From: Ignavibacterium sp037440165 | GTDB taxonomy: Bacteria > Bacteroidota > Ignavibacteria > Ignavibacteriales > Ignavibacteriaceae | DNA: 64,000 nucleotides | Assembly (NCBI RefSeq): GCF_037440165.1 | Contig: NZ_JBBIUQ010000009.1 | Span: forward strand, 36,950 to 100,949 | Direction: 5' to 3' | Shown here: positions 8,353 through 17,322 of the stretch, piece after piece | Numbering within the stretch: the first letter of the stretch is position 1 | Layout: the number at the start of each line of letters is the position of its first letter | Notes under the pieces: generated by a model | What the model saw: only the letters and a program-made list of their open reading frames with translations | Databases searched by the model: none | What the model was told of the DNA's origin: nothing | Made by a program: the position numbers and the translations under genes

Positions 8353-9861
8353 CTACTTGATCTCCGGCTTCATTTGCGGGAAGAAAATTACATCTCTGAT
8401 TGATGGCTGATCTGTTAAAATCATTACTAATCTGTCGATACCAATCCCAAGACCTGCAGTTGGAGGCATTCCATATTCAAGAGCACGCAAAAAATCTTCA
8501 TCGATTTGATGCGCTTCATCATCTCCTGCTTCGCGCATTTTAACCTGTTCTTCAAATCTTGCTCTCTGATCCAAAGGATCATTTAATTCTGAAAATGCAT
8601 TACATATCTCTTTACCGACAACATAAGCTTCAAATCTTTCAACAACTCCTTCTTTAGTTCTGTGTTTCTTTGCCAATGGTGATAATTCTACCGGATAATC
8701 AATTACAAAAGTTGGCTGAATAAGTTCACCTTCAACTGTAGCACTAAAGATTTCATCTATAAGTTTAGCCTTACTTTTCAAACCAGCGAGATCGATGTTT
8801 AATTTTTTTGCAACAGATTTTAGTGTATCTAAATCAGCTTTAATTACATTAACACCAGTTTTTTGTTCAATTGCCTCAATCATTGAAATTCTTTTCCAGG
8901 GACGAGTGAAATCAATTTCATAATTTTCATAAGTAAATTTCAAAGTACAAAAAACTTTTTTGCAGAGGTATTCAAAAAGCTCTTCGACGAAATCCATCAT
9001 CCAGTTATAATCTTTATAAGGAACATAGAGTTCGAGCATTGTAAACTCAGGATTATGTGAGCGATCCATTCCTTCATTTCTGAAGTCTTTGGAAATTTCA
9101 TACACACCGTTAAATCCACCAACAATTAATCTTTTGAGATAAAGTTCATCTGCGATACGAAGATAAATATCGATATCAAGTGCATTGTGATGAGTTATGA
9201 AAGGTCTGGCTGCAGCACCACCATACAATGGCTGAAGTACAGGAGTTTCAACTTCCAGAAGTCCTTTCGAATCTAAAAATTCTCTGATAGTAGAAATTAT
9301 TTTGCTTCGTTTGATAAAAACATCTTTCACTTCCGGATTGACAATTAGATCAACATATCTTTGTCTGTAACGAAGTTCTTTATCTGCAAACTGATCATAG
9401 ATAATTTTATTACCGTTTTCATCAACTACTTCTTTGGCAATAGGAATAGGTCTTAATCCTTTGGCAAGAAGAACAAGCTTCTGAGTATGAACGGAAATCT
9501 CACCTGTTTTTGTCTTAAATACAAATCCTTCTACACCAATGATGTCACCAATATCCATTAGTTTGAAAGCATCATACATTTGACCTAATTCATCTTTTTT
9601 AAGATATATCTGAATTCGTCCTTTGTGATCCTGTATATGTGCAAAAGATGCCTTGCCCATTCTTCTGATTGCCATAATTCTTCCGGCAATCTTCACCTGA
9701 CGATTTTCATCTTCTTTGAAGTTATTTTTTATGTCTTCTGAATCTGAGTTAACATCAAACTCATAAGCGAAGGGTTCAATTTCCATTTTCTTTAATTCAT
9801 CTAACTCTTCGAATCTTCTTTTAATTAAATCGTTGTATTCTTGTTGAATTAAATTATCCAT
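8353..9861 (-). CDS. lysS: Lysyl-tRNA synthetase, class II
   Basis: A 502-residue class II synthetase that charges tRNA-Lys. The N-terminal OB-fold anticodon-binding domain spans about 55-165 (VKIAGRIMAIRRMGKASFAHI). The catalytic domain has motif 2 in FRNEGMDRSHNPEFTMLELY and motif 3 in GLGIGIDRLVMILT. An in-frame GTG lies two codons upstream, but the ATG at 9859-9861 is better spaced from GGAG. The GGAG also forms the end of the dacB reading frame, so translation of the two is coupled. Confidence 0.96.
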   Translation of the reverse strand: MDNLIQQEYNDLIKRRFEELDELKKMEIEPFAYEFDVNSDSEDIKNNFKEDENRQVKIAGRIMAIRRMGKASFAHIQDHKGRIQIYLKKDELGQMYDAFKLMDIGDIIGVEGFVFKTKTGEISVHTQKLVLLAKGLRPIPIAKEVVDENGNKIIYDQFADKELRYRQRYVDLIVNPEVKDVFIKRSKIISTIREFLDSKGLLEVETPVLQPLYGGAAARPFITHHNALDIDIYLRIADELYLKRLIVGGFNGVYEISKDFRNEGMDRSHNPEFTMLELYVPYKDYNWMMDFVEELFEYLCKKVFCTLKFTYENYEIDFTRPWKRISMIEAIEQKTGVNVIKADLDTLKSVAKKLNIDLAGLKSKAKLIDEIFSATVEGELIQPTFVIDYPVELSPLAKKHRTKEGVVERFEAYVVGKEICNAFSELNDPLDQRARFEEQVKMREAGDDEAHQIDEDFLRALEYGMPPTAGLGIGIDRLVMILTDQPSIRDVIFFPQMKPEIK

Positions 9862-9863
9862 TA

Positions 9864-11381
9864 TCACTCCGTGGATTTTCTTTTAAAGTTTGACAATAAG
9901 ACACAAATTGAGTCCTGTAAGTTCTCTGCTAATTTTACAGGTACATTAAAATTGTTGACAATAAAACTGAATGCAAGTGGTTCTCCGTCACCTGTGAACG
10001 CATAACCAGAAAGACTTCTTGCAAAACTGATGAAACCAGTTTTAGCACGAACTGAATTTTCTGCTTTAGTATTTTTCATTCTTCGTAACAGAGTCCCATC
10101 AACACCTGCAATTGGTAAAGAATTAAAGAATGCTCCAAAAATTTTTGTTGAGTACATATGTCTGAGAAGCAGAATTATTTGCTGAGGAGTTACACGATTA
10201 AGATGTGAAAGTCCGCTTCCATCAGTCATAATTATGTGATCAGGATTTAACCCGATCTCAGAGAACCATTCCTTGCAGGCAATGATACCATTCTCTGCAG
10301 AGCCGAATCCTTTTTTCTCATGTCCAATAGTTTTAAGAAGCTGTTCGGCAAAGAAGTTCTGAGAACCTTTATTGATTACTTTTACAATTTCAAATAAGTA
10401 AGGTGAAAAGTAAGAGAATAGATATTGAACTTTAGTATAATCAATATTTCTTCCATAATCATCAATATCAATTGCGTATCCTGATACTTTTATTCCTTTC
10501 TTTTCCAATCTGTCTTTTAACACGATCATTGCATATAAAGTTGGATTAAGAACAGTTGCATAAGTTTTAAGAGTATCACTACCTTTACTGAAAGTTCCGG
10601 ATACAGTAATGATATTAGTACCTCGTTCACGATAAATATCAATGTCAGTGCTTCCGGAGCCTGGTGAAACAGGTACAACATCATTTATTACAATAATTCC
10701 TTTCACAACAGGTGAATATTTAATTATGATACTGTCAAGTTTACTATCATAGCAGATAGAAATGTCAATACAATTATCATTAAATGATATTGCACTTGAT
10801 TGAGCAGCATACCAGTAAGTTTCATAATCCCATGACCATCCTTCACCAAGTCCCTGATCATCAAATAAATCATCGTCACCAATAATGTTTCCCTGAATTT
10901 TGGTGATGCCAAGATTTATTAAAGAATCTGCCCAGTCATCGAAAACTTTGAATATATCGCCATTATAAAATCTTCCTGAAAAAGTTGGATCGCCAGTTCC
11001 TTGTATGATTAGATCTCCCTCGAGTGTTGAATAATTAATGTCACCGTAGGAATAAATATTGGTAGTATACCTGTATCCGCTTCCTAATAACGATAAACCT
11101 GCTGCAGTAGTAAACAGTTTAAGATTTGATGCAGGGACGAATAATTTACTTTCATCTTTATTGTATAAATACTCACCTGTCTGAAGTGAGCGTATCACAA
11201 CTCCCCAGTTTGCATTAATAAAATTACTATCACTTAAGATGTTATCAATTTTTTGTTGAAGCTCAGAAATTGTAAGATAGTCATATTCGGCAGTAGTATC
11301 TTTAGGAGTATATTTTATAGTATCCTGAGCATAAGTCTCAGTGAAGATAAACAACACAGCAATAGTTAAGCTTCTAATCAT
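9864..11381 (-). CDS. dacB: D-alanyl-D-alanine carboxypeptidase/endopeptidase (PBP4 type, S13)
   Basis: A 505-residue low-molecular-weight penicillin-binding protein that trims peptidoglycan stem peptides in the periplasm. A signal peptide (MIRSLTIAVLFIFTETYAQ) precedes the catalytic domain. The three active-site motifs are visible: SxxK in VPASNLKLFTTAAG near residue 83, SxN in TDGSGLSHLNRVTPQQ and KTG in RAKTGFISFARSLSGY. The large insertion between SxxK and SxN that marks class C type 1 PBPs is present. It overlaps rluB by 8 bases upstream and abuts lysS downstream. Confidence 0.92.
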   Translation of the reverse strand: MIRSLTIAVLFIFTETYAQDTIKYTPKDTTAEYDYLTISELQQKIDNILSDSNFINANWGVVIRSLQTGEYLYNKDESKLFVPASNLKLFTTAAGLSLLGSGYRYTTNIYSYGDINYSTLEGDLIIQGTGDPTFSGRFYNGDIFKVFDDWADSLINLGITKIQGNIIGDDDLFDDQGLGEGWSWDYETYWYAAQSSAISFNDNCIDISICYDSKLDSIIIKYSPVVKGIIVINDVVPVSPGSGSTDIDIYRERGTNIITVSGTFSKGSDTLKTYATVLNPTLYAMIVLKDRLEKKGIKVSGYAIDIDDYGRNIDYTKVQYLFSYFSPYLFEIVKVINKGSQNFFAEQLLKTIGHEKKGFGSAENGIIACKEWFSEIGLNPDHIIMTDGSGLSHLNRVTPQQIILLLRHMYSTKIFGAFFNSLPIAGVDGTLLRRMKNTKAENSVRAKTGFISFARSLSGYAFTGDGEPLAFSFIVNNFNVPVKLAENLQDSICVLLSNFKRKSTE

Positions 11382-12075
11382 TTTGAGGTATAAGTTTTTT
11401 TATTTCAGAAAATTTTAACTCTCTGTACGAACCAATAGGAATATCAGCTTCAATTCCCGCAAAACTTTTGCGATGTAATTTTTTAACTTCATATCCTAGA
11501 AGTGAGAACATTCTTTTTACAAAATGATTTCTTCCTTCTACACATTCAACCGTAATATGAGTTCTGTCTTTTGGTTTTTCAAAATAAACTTTTTCGAATT
11601 CACTTTTTCTTTTATCAAGAAGAATTCCCTTGGTAAGCCGCTCAGCATCTTTTTCATCGAGTTCCTTATCAAGTTTTGCTACATATACTCTGATGATTTT
11701 ATTTTTTGGATGAAGTAATCTGTTTGCAAAATCTCCATCATTGGTGAGTAAAAGAACTCCTGTAGTATCAGCATCTAATCTTCCAACAGGAAAAAGTTTT
11801 TCGCGAAACGGAATTAAATCTAAAACAGTTTTTCGGTTGTGTTCATCGACAGTAGTTGAGATATAACCTGAAGGTTTATTAAGTAAAAAGTAATGTTTCT
11901 TTTTCGGTTTTATCCGTTCACCGTCGAGTGCAACGACATCAGATTCAGGATTAACATCAAAAGCCAATTTGATAACAGTTTTATTATTAACAGTTACTCT
12001 GCCTTGTAAAATCAGTTCTTCTGCTTTTCTTCGTGAAGTAATACCACTTTCAGAAATAAATTTATTCAGTCTCAT
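11374..12075 (-). CDS. rluB: 23S rRNA pseudouridine synthase, RluB/RsuA family
   Basis: A 233-residue enzyme that isomerises uridine in ribosomal RNA. An S4 RNA-binding domain opens the protein (MRLNKFISESGITSRRKAEE). The catalytic region holds the aspartate in GRLDADTTGVLLLTNDG and the RsuA-family closing motif EGRNHFVKRMFSLLG. An upstream in-frame ATG would add 17 residues of lysine-rich sequence outside the fold, so I chose the ATG at 12073-12075. It overlaps the scpB stop by 14 bases. The segregation-protein and rluB order is a widely conserved arrangement, which supports the call. Confidence 0.9.
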   Translation of the reverse strand: MRLNKFISESGITSRRKAEELILQGRVTVNNKTVIKLAFDVNPESDVVALDGERIKPKKKHYFLLNKPSGYISTTVDEHNRKTVLDLIPFREKLFPVGRLDADTTGVLLLTNDGDFANRLLHPKNKIIRVYVAKLDKELDEKDAERLTKGILLDKRKSEFEKVYFEKPKDRTHITVECVEGRNHFVKRMFSLLGYEVKKLHRKSFAGIEADIPIGSYRELKFSEIKKLIPQND

Positions 12076-12712
12076 CAGAATTTTCTTCGTTCTCCAATTC
12101 TTTTTCAAGCGTTTCTTCAACAGCATTCATCATTATTTTATTTTTTTGTTCGATAAAATCTTCATCCTGCATAATTTCTTCAATCTCTCTTGGCTTTGGT
12201 AAATCACTCAAACTATTCAGTCCAAAATATTTTAAGAATTCATCTGTCGTGGTGTAGAGTAAAGGTCTTCCAATTGTTTCAGCACGACCAGAAATTGTAA
12301 TCAGTTTTTTATCAAGTAAAGTTGCAAGAATGTATTCTGAATTTACTCCTCTGATTAATTCAAGTTCTGGTTTTGTGATTGGCTGTTTGTAGGCAATAAT
12401 AGCCAATGTTTCCAAAGCTACCTGAGACAATCTTCGTTTGGTCTTTTCTGATGAAAGATAACCAATATACTTTGCATATTCTTCTCTTGTTGCAAAAAGA
12501 TATCCACCGGCGATCTTAACAATTCTAACAGCACGACCAGTAGATTCAAATTCCTGATTCAATAAATCGATTGCATTATTGATGTCATCTGAAGAAATTG
12601 AAATGTCCTCTCCGTCAATTCCATTAATTGCTTTTATAATTTCGGAGTTTGTCAGAGGTTCGTCTGATGAAAAAATTAAAGCTTCAATTATGTTCTTATA
12701 TATGTTTTCCAT
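12062..12712 (-). CDS. scpB: Segregation and condensation protein B
   Basis: A 216-residue kleisin-associated winged-helix protein, partner of ScpA and SMC in chromosome condensation. The diagnostic segments are ENIYKNIIEALIFSSDEPL at the N-terminus and LETLAIIAYKQPITKPELE followed by RGVNSE near residues 110-140. The C-terminus is acidic and of low complexity. The upstream in-frame start adds nine residues that are absent from the family, so the ATG at 12710-12712 is used. The start lies inside the 3' end of scpA. Confidence 0.92.
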   Translation of the reverse strand: MENIYKNIIEALIFSSDEPLTNSEIIKAINGIDGEDISISSDDINNAIDLLNQEFESTGRAVRIVKIAGGYLFATREEYAKYIGYLSSEKTKRRLSQVALETLAIIAYKQPITKPELELIRGVNSEYILATLLDKKLITISGRAETIGRPLLYTTTDEFLKYFGLNSLSDLPKPREIEEIMQDEDFIEQKNKIMMNAVEETLEKELENEENSDETE

Positions 12713-13424
12713 TTTCAATCTTGTAAATGACAAAATCATTAAAGTTAGAAGATTCTTTCAAACCTATTCGCTGCATTTTAACCAATTCAAGAATTGCGAT
12801 AAAAGTTATTACAACTCTTATTTTTTCTTTTATTCCGTGAACCAGAGTAAGAAAATGAAGATTAGTATACTCTTCAATTTTGCCCATAATAAAATTTATT
12901 TGTTCTTCAATAGTGATATTTATTTTTCTTATCTGATGAACAGGTTCTGGTTTTATTCCTGCAATAACTTTTTTAAAAGCTCTTGCAACATCATAAACAG
13001 TGATGTTCTTTAACAGAATTCCATATTCGTTCGGAGTTTCAATAGGGTCAGAAGTAAAGTTTCCTCTGAAACTAATTTTTCTCTGATTAGATTCAAGAAA
13101 AGAAAGTTCTTCAGAAACTTCCTTATATCTTTTGTATTCAAGCAAAGCTTTAACAAGATCAGCACGCGGATCAATTTCTTCACCTTTTTCATCAACTTCT
13201 CTTGGTAATAACATTCTAACTTTAATATGCATCAGTGTTGATGCCATCAGAATAAATTCACCTGCAGATTCAAGATCCAGTATTCGAATGTAATTCACAT
13301 ACTCAAGAAATTCCTTAGTAATCTTTGAAATCGGAATATCATAAATATTCAACTCATCTCTCTTAATGAAAAAGAGAAGTAAATCAAGTGGTCCTTCGAA
13401 ATGATCTAATCTGATTTTATACAT
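12696..13424 (-). CDS. scpA: Segregation and condensation protein A (kleisin)
   Basis: A 242-residue kleisin that bridges the SMC heads and recruits ScpB. The N-terminal segment YKIRLDHFEGPLDLLLFFIK is the family hallmark, followed by EFLEYVNYIRILDLESAGEFILMAS and the central charged linker. The C-terminal winged helix (IRVVITFIAILELVKMQRI) is complete. The start codon shares one base with the trpS stop (TAATG), so the gene is translationally coupled to trpS. SMC itself is not in the window. Confidence 0.93.
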   Translation of the reverse strand: MYKIRLDHFEGPLDLLLFFIKRDELNIYDIPISKITKEFLEYVNYIRILDLESAGEFILMASTLMHIKVRMLLPREVDEKGEEIDPRADLVKALLEYKRYKEVSEELSFLESNQRKISFRGNFTSDPIETPNEYGILLKNITVYDVARAFKKVIAGIKPEPVHQIRKINITIEEQINFIMGKIEEYTNLHFLTLVHGIKEKIRVVITFIAILELVKMQRIGLKESSNFNDFVIYKIENGKHI

Positions 13425-14404
13425 TATCCTAAATTCATTTTTTGGTGAACTTCACTCATGGTTTTTTCAGCTACAATTCTCGCTCTCTTTTCGCCATCGT
13501 GAAGAATGTCAAGAACTTCATCCATCCGATTCTCATAGTAATTTCTCTTCAGGCGAACAGGTTCAAAGAATGCAGCAATTTTAGATGCACAATTCAATTT
13601 GCAATCAACGCATCCTAAAGAACCGCTACGACAATTTTTATCAATCTCCGGAACTTCTTCAGGATTAAATTTTTTATGATAAGAAAATACCAGACAAATA
13701 TCTGGATTTCCGGGATCACCTTTCCTAATCTTGTTAGGATCAGTCACAGCTTTTCTTAATTTATTTTTAATTGTGTCAGGATCATCAGACAGTAAAATCG
13801 TGTTCCCCAGAGATTTACTCATCTTGGCATTTCCATCAAGTCCCTGAAGTCTTGCAAATTTTGTTAGAAGTGGTTCTGGTTCAGGAAAAACTTCCCCATA
13901 CTGATTATTAAATCTTCTAGCTATCTCTCTTGAGATTTCTACATGCGGAACCTGATCTTCTCCAACTGGAACAGCATCTCCTTTGTAAAGAAGAATATCT
14001 GCAGTTTGAAGAACTGGATAACCAAGATGTCCGTAAATAACATTCTCAATATTTAAGTCTCGTATTTGATCCTTAAGAGTTGGGTTTCGTTCAAGTCTGT
14101 TAACAGTAATAAGCATACTAAAGATTAAGTGAAGCTCAGTATGTTGTTTAATCTGAGATTGACGAAACATTGGGCATTTAACAGGATCCAGTCCGGCTGC
14201 AAGCCAATCAATCAACATTTGAACTGAGTTATCATATATATCAGATGTATCAAGATTTGTAGTGAGAACATGATAATCTGCAATCAGATAATAACTTTCA
14301 TATTCACTATGTAGTTTTACCCAATTTTCAAGTGCGCCAACATAATGACCAATATGAAGTTTTCCTGTTGGACGCATTCCACTTAATATTCTTTTATTTG
14401 TCAT
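13424..14404 (-). CDS. trpS: Tryptophanyl-tRNA synthetase
   Basis: A 326-residue class I synthetase that charges tRNA-Trp. The HIGH motif is in GKLHIGHYVGAL near residue 14 and the KMSKS loop is in NAKMSKSLGNTI near residue 200. The tryptophan pocket segments (YLIADYHVL, QTADILLYKGDAVPVGEDQ) are intact. A cysteine-rich stretch near the C-terminus (CRSGSLGCVDCKLNCASK) matches the subgroup of bacterial TrpRS with a CxxC-type insertion. It heads the scpA-scpB-rluB-dacB-lysS run; the HNH gene lies 58 bases upstream. Confidence 0.96.
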   Translation of the reverse strand: MTNKRILSGMRPTGKLHIGHYVGALENWVKLHSEYESYYLIADYHVLTTNLDTSDIYDNSVQMLIDWLAAGLDPVKCPMFRQSQIKQHTELHLIFSMLITVNRLERNPTLKDQIRDLNIENVIYGHLGYPVLQTADILLYKGDAVPVGEDQVPHVEISREIARRFNNQYGEVFPEPEPLLTKFARLQGLDGNAKMSKSLGNTILLSDDPDTIKNKLRKAVTDPNKIRKGDPGNPDICLVFSYHKKFNPEEVPEIDKNCRSGSLGCVDCKLNCASKIAAFFEPVRLKRNYYENRMDEVLDILHDGEKRARIVAEKTMSEVHQKMNLG

Positions 14405-14462
14405 ACAAGAAAAGTTTTTTTTATGGCTGGAAAATAATAATAATGAGCTTAATAATTGTGGT

Positions 14463-14894
14463 TTAAGACTGATAAAGATAAGGTTTCCATCTCTCGTCTA
14501 ATCTGCCTACTACATTTTTAATAAACATAATATGACTGGGTTTAAATGGTTTGAATAACATTTTCATATTTGCTTCTTCAGGAGTCCTGTCTCCTTTAAC
14601 ATTATTGCACCGTGTACAGGCACAGATTAAATTCTCCCACGAGTCATCTCCTCCACGAGCTTTTGGAATAATGTGGTCAACGGTCAAGGGAATATCAGAT
14701 CTTCGGCAGTATGCACATTTGTAACCATCTCTTCTCAAAATATTTTTTCTTGTAAGAATGACTTTTTTATATGGAACTTTGATGAATCTGCTGATACGTA
14801 TGATGCTCGGCCACGGATAAGTTTTGCTTACTGAATGAATTGCTTTTTTATCATCCACAATAACAGGTTCTGCTTTGCCAAGATAGATTAGCAT
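14463..14894 (-). CDS. HNH endonuclease
   Basis: A 143-residue protein with a zinc-bound HNH nuclease core. Two CxxC pairs (CAYCRR and CTRCNN) bracket the catalytic segment DHIIPKARGGDDSWENL, in which the histidine of DH and the asparagine of EN match the HNH pattern; the closing K-G-x-R-T-P motif is also present. The N-terminal 45 residues (LIYLGKAEPV ... YPWPSIIRI) match a common standalone family found in many Bacteroidota and cyanobacteria whose role is unknown. No restriction or toxin partner is adjacent. Confidence 0.85.
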   Translation of the reverse strand: MLIYLGKAEPVIVDDKKAIHSVSKTYPWPSIIRISRFIKVPYKKVILTRKNILRRDGYKCAYCRRSDIPLTVDHIIPKARGGDDSWENLICACTRCNNVKGDRTPEEANMKMLFKPFKPSHIMFIKNVVGRLDERWKPYLYQS

Positions 14895-14999
14895 AATAGC
14901 CTTTTTTATATTGCAGATTGTTAGCGGTTCGTAACTTTGATTTAATACCAGAACCTTTGAATTGAGTTTACCGTTTGTTGGAACCGAACGTTCGAAGAC

Positions 15000-15191
15000 T
15001 TACTCCTTTTCCCTGATTTTTTTAATTACCATAATTCTGAATACTATTCTGAGAATAAAAATAATAATTGCTACAACTAGTAAAGGAATATAATATTCTT
15101 TTGGAATTGCATTAGTTAGAATAACCAGCAGAAGCACTGCTACAAATGCAATTGATCCATAGTTAAAATAAGTGTACCACTTTGGTTCCAT
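15000..15191 (-). CDS. Small two-helix membrane protein
   Basis: A 63-residue protein with two predicted transmembrane helices (about residues 11-29 and 35-53, the second being YIPLLVVAIIIFILRIVF) and a basic C-terminal tail (MVIKKIREKE). The topology suggests both ends in the cytoplasm. No family is recognised. It lies between acpS and the HNH gene on the same strand, with a purine-rich GGAAAGAATT upstream of the ATG. The hydrophobic pattern and codon use look real, but no function can be assigned. Confidence 0.6.
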   Translation of the reverse strand: MEPKWYTYFNYGSIAFVAVLLLVILTNAIPKEYYIPLLVVAIIIFILRIVFRIMVIKKIREKE

Positions 15192-15256
15192 AATTCTTTC
15201 CGATTTTTCGTTTCAAAACTAATAAGAATGAAATCCTTTTACAATGAATCTGAAAA

Positions 15257-15634
15257 TCAAGATTTTTTATAAACGATGGCAACGCAGGTAACATAGTTAT
15301 CTGAATGACTGATAGAAATTTTAATTTCTTTATCATCAGACAAAAATTCTCTTAACTTTCCGAATGTTATCAGTTTAGGAATTCCACTTTTTTCATTAAC
15401 TATTTCCATACTTTTCCAGGATGCTATCGGCTGCCAGCTTGAAGCGAGTGCTTTATATACTGCTTCTTTGGCAGCAAATCGTGCTGCATAATGCTGATAT
15501 TTATTGTATTTCGATGAACAGTATTTAATCTCGTTCTCAGTAAAAATTTTATTTATGAAATGGTCTCCGAAGCGATCAATACTTTTTTTAAATCTATCAA
15601 TTTCAATTATGTCAATACCAATTCCAATTACCAT
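15257..15634 (-). CDS. acpS: Holo-[acyl-carrier-protein] synthase
   Basis: A 125-residue enzyme that transfers 4'-phosphopantetheine from CoA to acyl carrier protein. The magnesium-binding aspartate is in GIGIDIIEIDRF at the N-terminus, and the second conserved motif is AARFAAKEAVYKAL near residues 50-65; the closing ISISHSDNYVTCVAI is also typical. A 19-residue longer open frame exists upstream, but the family always begins at MVIGIGID, so the ATG at 15632-15634 is used. It begins 2 bases after the ggt stop, so it is probably co-transcribed with ggt. Confidence 0.94.
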   Translation of the reverse strand: MVIGIGIDIIEIDRFKKSIDRFGDHFINKIFTENEIKYCSSKYNKYQHYAARFAAKEAVYKALASSWQPIASWKSMEIVNEKSGIPKLITFGKLREFLSDDKEIKISISHSDNYVTCVAIVYKKS

Positions 15635-15636
15635 TT

Positions 15637-17322
15637 TTAATATCCTAACGCTGCTCCGAATCCTCTTGGGTCTGTTGCACCAAAATACCATTCGTTCTCT
15701 ATTGCGATTGCTTCAACTCTTCCGAGCACTCTTTCATTTCCTAATTTCTGACCTCTGTTCAGAAGATTTTCTATTACATCTTTTGTCAATCCAAATGCTT
15801 CGTAATCAATTTGATCCGGTAACCATTGATGATGAATTCTTGCAGCATTAACTGCTTCCTGAATGTCCATTTTGAAATCAATGTAATTTAAGATAACCTG
15901 TAAAACTGCTGTTGGAATAGTTGAACCACCTGGTGAACCAAGAATAAGTACAGGTTTATTTTCTTTTGTAATGATTGCTGGTGTCATCGAACTTAACATC
16001 CGTTTACCAGGTTCAATTTTATTTGCTTCACTTCCGACTAAACCAAATTGATTCGGTTCACCTGGTTTTGAACTGAAGTCATCCATCTCGTTATTTAATA
16101 GAAATCCGGCTCCTTCAACAACTATTTTAGAGCCATATGAAGAATTAATTGTAGTTGTAGTGCTAACAGCATTTCCATATTTATCTATCACAGAATAATG
16201 AGTTGTTTCGGGACTTTCTAGAATTGCTGAAAAATTCGCCGGTGCAATCAGTTCGGATGGTATTGCGTTATCTGAAATTCTACCGAAAAGTTCTTTTGCG
16301 TAATTTTTAGAAATTAGTTGATCTACAGGAACCTTATAAAAATCCGGATCACCCAAATGTTTTGATCTATCTGCGAAAGAAAATTTTAGTGCTTCTGTAA
16401 TTGTGTGAATATAGCTGCTGCTGCTCCAATCCTCTTTACCGAATGAGGTATTTTCCAAAATATTTAATGTTTGAATTAGAGTTATGCCGCCTGCACTTGG
16501 TGGTCCCATTGTAATAATTTCATAATCACGATATGAAGAAATAATAGGTTTCCTTTCAACCGGAAAATAATTTTCCAAATCCTGCATTGTCATTATTCCA
16601 CCCAAAGCTTGAATCTGTGCAATAATTTTTTCGGCAACTTCACCTTTGTAAAAACCATCTCTTCCGTTTTCGGAAATAATTCGCAATGTATTTGCTAAGT
16701 CCTTTTGAATAAATAAATCACCTTCAACAAATGGTCGTTCGTCTTTTGTGAAAATCTTTTTTGATGAAGGGTATTTCAAAAAATCTTGATAATTGTAATT
16801 GATTGATTCAGCCAAACGATAATCAAGAAAGAAACCATTTGCAGCTAATTTAATTGCAGGTAGAAGAACATCGATAAGCTTCATAGTGCCATATTTTTCC
16901 AATGCATAAATTAAACCGGCTACGCTTCCAGGAACACCTGCAGAGGTTGTTCCCTCCTGACTTAGATAAGGTAAAAAGTTTCCAGCAGAATCCTGGTACA
17001 TAGTTTCATATGCTTTTGATGGTGCTTTTTCTCTGTAATCAATTGTAGTGCTGGTTCCATCATTAAATCTTATAACCATAAACCCTCCTCCACCAATATT
17101 TCCTGCGGAAGGATAAGTTACGGTAAGGGCAAATCCAACTGCTACCGAAGCATCAATTGCATTTCCACCCTTTTTTAATATTTCTATCCCGACTTCTGAA
17201 GCTAAGCGCGAAGCAGATACAACCATACCATTTTTCTCACGAACCGGATCAGGAGCTTCAGCATAATTTATTTGAACAAGGAAGAGGAGAAGAGAAAGCA
17301 AAAGTTTAGAAAATGTTCGCAT
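15637..17322 (-). CDS. ggt: Gamma-glutamyltransferase
   Basis: A 561-residue periplasmic enzyme that cleaves or transfers the gamma-glutamyl group of glutathione and related peptides. A signal peptide (MRTFSKLLLSLLLFLVQINYA) is followed by the large-subunit start AVxVGFALTVTYPSAGNIGGG. The autoprocessing site is the second threonine of PETTHYSVIDKYGNAVS, and the small-subunit pocket shows NNEMDDFSSKPG and SSMTPAI. The first ATG at 17376 would add an 18-residue leader before the signal peptide, so 17322 is preferred. The start overlaps the mlaD 3' end by 17 bases. Confidence 0.93.
   Translation of the reverse strand: MRTFSKLLLSLLLFLVQINYAEAPDPVREKNGMVVSASRLASEVGIEILKKGGNAIDASVAVGFALTVTYPSAGNIGGGGFMVIRFNDGTSTTIDYREKAPSKAYETMYQDSAGNFLPYLSQEGTTSAGVPGSVAGLIYALEKYGTMKLIDVLLPAIKLAANGFFLDYRLAESINYNYQDFLKYPSSKKIFTKDERPFVEGDLFIQKDLANTLRIISENGRDGFYKGEVAEKIIAQIQALGGIMTMQDLENYFPVERKPIISSYRDYEIITMGPPSAGGITLIQTLNILENTSFGKEDWSSSSYIHTITEALKFSFADRSKHLGDPDFYKVPVDQLISKNYAKELFGRISDNAIPSELIAPANFSAILESPETTHYSVIDKYGNAVSTTTTINSSYGSKIVVEGAGFLLNNEMDDFSSKPGEPNQFGLVGSEANKIEPGKRMLSSMTPAIITKENKPVLILGSPGGSTIPTAVLQVILNYIDFKMDIQEAVNAARIHHQWLPDQIDYEAFGLTKDVIENLLNRGQKLGNERVLGRVEAIAIENEWYFGATDPRGFGAALGY

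Noticed and set aside
8565..8585. TGATCCAAAGGATCA inside lysS as another palindrome copy
   Set aside because: Different centre and spacing, and it encodes NDPLDQ of the synthetase.
12579..13013. Plus-strand 144-codon open frame opposite scpA/scpB
   Set aside because: It is antisense to two well-conserved genes, its translation is low-complexity, and it has no ribosome binding site.
14463..14894. HNH nuclease as part of a defence system or homing element
   Set aside because: Standalone gene in a housekeeping run, no restriction, methylase or intron signature beside it.
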